A stretch of 31,851 nt of DNA, taken from the NCBI GenBank assembly GCA_049791475.1, contig JBAQZZ010000026.1, positions 1 to 31,851 on the forward strand, in the 5' to 3' direction. This stretch comes from CAXBID01 sp049791475 (GTDB lineage: Bacteria; Bacteroidota; Bacteroidia; Flavobacteriales; Flavobacteriaceae). Positions 30,152 to 31,851 of this stretch are shown here, piece after piece (position 1 is the first letter of the stretch; each line of letters opens with the position of its first letter). The notes under the pieces are model-generated. The model had not been told where the DNA came from. It saw nothing but the letters and a program-made list of their open reading frames with translations, and ran no database searches. The translations under genes and the position numbers were made by a program.

Positions 30152-30880
30152 TTATTCTTGTTTCATTTTCAGTATCATTTCTTTTCCATACTCATTTTTC
30201 GGATTCAAAGCTATTGATTTTTCATACATTTCAATTGACTCTTCTTTTCTATTTGCGTTCATTAACCCTTCACCATAACTATCATATACATTCCAATTAT
30301 CTGGAAAAAGTATTGTATTTAACTTAAAAACTTCCAACGCCTTTTCTAATTCTTCGTTGTCCATTAGTTCGTATCCCAAATTATTCAAATCACTTACTGA
30401 AGTATTCTTTTTCCTTGGTTCGGGGACATCTCGGAAAATTCGCCATGTACCACCATCATTTTTCCATACTAACAAAACATTAAATCCACTAGTTACTTCC
30501 CCATCAATTTTATAAAACTCTACGTAAGCGTCCTCTACAATAATATTATCATCGCCCCACAAGTTTCTGATACTTAATCGTAACGATTTATTCTGTCTAA
30601 TCAAACTTCCGGCCGACCGAATAACTGCATCTCTCCCGATAAGGTTTGGAGGTATTTTAGTGTCAACGGTGTACAGGTTCCCAGCAGCAATGGAATCTCC
30701 AGCTATCAAGGCGTTATCAAATTCCTTACTTCGTTTTTCAATGATTACTGTGGCTTTAGCCACATCAAATTGAGCTTTACTCTCATTTTTAATTGAATCA
30801 ACTTCTGATTTTTGAGCGTAGATTTTACAAGAAAAATTAGAAATTATTAATACGGTAAAAATTATTTTTATTAGTTTCAT
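30152..30880 (-). CDS. Exported protein with NTF2-like and TPR domains
   Basis: A 242-residue protein read from ATG at 30880; an upstream in-frame ATG at 30946 would place a hydrophilic leader before the signal peptide and run close to the neighbouring gene. The signal peptide is 1-24 (IIFTVLIISNFSCKIYAQ). An NTF2/DUF4440-like domain (about 38-155) includes FDNALIAGDSIAAGNLYT, IGRDAVIRSAG, and the FNVLLVWKNDGGTWRIFRDVP strand pair. Residues 162-240 carry two TPR units (LNNLGYELMDNEELEKALEVF and MYEKSIALNPKNEYG). The combination suggests a ligand-sensing scaffold outside the cytoplasm. Its function is unknown. It is 55 bp downstream of the SDR gene on the same strand. Confidence 0.82.
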   Translation of the reverse strand: MKLIKIIFTVLIISNFSCKIYAQKSEVDSIKNESKAQFDVAKATVIIEKRSKEFDNALIAGDSIAAGNLYTVDTKIPPNLIGRDAVIRSAGSLIRQNKSLRLSIRNLWGDDNIIVEDAYVEFYKIDGEVTSGFNVLLVWKNDGGTWRIFRDVPEPRKKNTSVSDLNNLGYELMDNEELEKALEVFKLNTILFPDNWNVYDSYGEGLMNANRKEESIEMYEKSIALNPKNEYGKEMILKMKQE

Positions 30881-30935
30881 ATGTTTTTGTTTAGATGAGT
30901 TTAAATTGATTACTTGTTCCCAACTCACTAAATGG

Positions 30936-31790
30936 CTACCTCGCATTTAGCCCAAAATCCTGCTCAACCGATTTGTACCAATCTTCGTCGTTGGTAGCAT
31001 TCCAGTCCACCCATGCTTCATCGGTCATTGAAGCTCTCCAAGCTATAAATGGTTCAGCATCGGGACCAACGGGATGTCTTAATTTCCAGCCATTGCTTTC
31101 TGCAACTTCCAAAATCTTATCGGCAACTAGTGTTGGAGGTGTAGGTGTTTTTAGTGAGGCTGAAAAAAGTCCAGCTAAACGTTTTGAATGTGGATAAATT
31201 GACTCCTCATCAACAGCAATATCGCTTGCCATTTGGGTGTTGATAATGCCTGGTTCTATAATAGCCACCTTAATATTAAATGGTTTTACTTCTTGTGCTA
31301 AAGCTTCACTAATGGCTTCAAGGGCATGTTTACTTGCTGCGTAACCACCTAAAGGACTGTTGGAAATATGACCAGCAACAGATGCTACATTAATGATACA
31401 GCCATTTTTATTTTTGCGCATTTGAGTGAGCAATGCTTTGGTACATCGGAGAACCCCAAAATAATTGGTGTTCATAATGGCTTGGAAATCGTCTATCGAC
31501 ATTTCTTCAATAGAGCCATGGTGTTCAATCCCAGCATTGTTAACAAGTACATCTACCGAACCCTGTTTTTGTAGGATGTCATCCAGACATTGCTTTACTG
31601 ATGCATCAGAATCTACATCCATTTTGGAAATATTAATGTCCAAGGATTCAGATTTAATTTTTTGTTTAAAATCTGAAGCCATTGCTGGATTTCGCATGGT
31701 TGCAAATACTTTATAACCGACGCGTCCAAATGCCAATGCTGTTTCAAGGCCTATGCCTTTACTTGTTCCTGTGATGAGTGCTGTTTTCAT
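30936..31790 (-). CDS. SDR family oxidoreductase, extended C-terminus
   Basis: A 284-residue short-chain dehydrogenase/reductase with TGTSKGIG (8-15), the NNAG motif near 86-89, catalytic Ser in NVASVAGH and YAASK (Tyr and Lys of the active site) around residue 152. The ATMRNP after the second strand, with an Arg, suggests NADP(H). The C-terminal 90 residues (KLRHPVGPDAEPFIAWRAS, then DEAWVDWN) form the substrate lid seen in 17-beta-hydroxysteroid-dehydrogenase-like SDRs, which act on ketones and lipids; the substrate is unknown. The ATG is 61 bp from the window edge, and no promoter is visible in that short stretch. Confidence 0.92.
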   Translation of the reverse strand: MKTALITGTSKGIGLETALAFGRVGYKVFATMRNPAMASDFKQKIKSESLDINISKMDVDSDASVKQCLDDILQKQGSVDVLVNNAGIEHHGSIEEMSIDDFQAIMNTNYFGVLRCTKALLTQMRKNKNGCIINVASVAGHISNSPLGGYAASKHALEAISEALAQEVKPFNIKVAIIEPGIINTQMASDIAVDEESIYPHSKRLAGLFSASLKTPTPPTLVADKILEVAESNGWKLRHPVGPDAEPFIAWRASMTDEAWVDWNATNDEDWYKSVEQDFGLNAR

Positions 31791-31851
31791 AATTTATTGA
31801 TTTTATTATTCGTTATGTTTTTAATTATAAATCCTGAGTACATGACAAAAA

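Noticed and set aside
30881..30946. Upstream ATG for the NTF2-TPR protein
   Set aside because: It would place 22 hydrophilic residues before a good signal peptide; the ATG at 30880 gives the normal MKLIK n-region.

Overview
The window looks like a chromosomal segment of a marine-type member of the Flavobacteriaceae (Bacteroidota). The evidence is the very AT-rich DNA, the long nusB (314 codons) followed by a DUF1573 lipoprotein gene and yajC, a PUR/DUF3276 protein, DUF6090 and DUF6268 proteins, several TAnnTTTG-type -7 promoter elements, A-rich leaders in place of strong Shine-Dalgarno sites, and a DnaJ with the two-repeat zinc finger common in this family. No tRNA, rRNA, CRISPR array, transposase or phage gene was seen.

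Left part (1-8000) is conserved housekeeping: the end of a CsaA-like tRNA-binding protein, a possible tiny zinc-ribbon protein, a PUR-family nucleic-acid-binding protein and an ABC exporter on the minus strand; then nusB, DUF1573 lipoprotein and yajC on the plus strand; a YceI lipoprotein facing them across a strong bidirectional terminator; and a grpE-dnaJ heat-shock operon whose upstream region carries a striking sigma-54-like -24/-12 element. After dnaJ comes about 400 bp of stacked hairpins that may include a small RNA.

Middle part (8088-18331): a five-gene run (ABC-2 ATPase and permease, MscS channel, DUF6268 outer-membrane protein, and a sigma-54 activator that lacks a DNA-binding domain) looks like one envelope or stress operon. 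It is followed by a nested-inverted-repeat element, a secreted coiled-coil protein, a PPK2 polyphosphate kinase with a small PH-domain membrane protein, a secreted M28 peptidase paired with a secreted DinB-like protein, and a 529-bp repeat-rich gap holding a heptamer array, another nested inverted repeat and a decayed DUF6090 gene start.

Right part (18332-31790), all on the minus strand: tight spacing and ATGA overlaps join AtoE (short-chain fatty acid transporter), two paralogous membrane-anchored SGNH-like proteins, an AlgI/DltB-type MBOAT acyltransferase, a DUF418 membrane protein, an HGSNAT-like (DUF1624) membrane acyltransferase, an APC permease, a truncated DUF6090 protein and an NTF2-like secreted protein. 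Upstream lie two SDR oxidoreductases, two further NTF2/DUF4440-type secreted proteins and a small alpha/beta-barrel-like protein. I read the core as a cell-envelope acylation locus with three different membrane acyl-transfer families next to an acyl or short-acid importer. The acceptor is unknown, and this is the most interesting system in the window.
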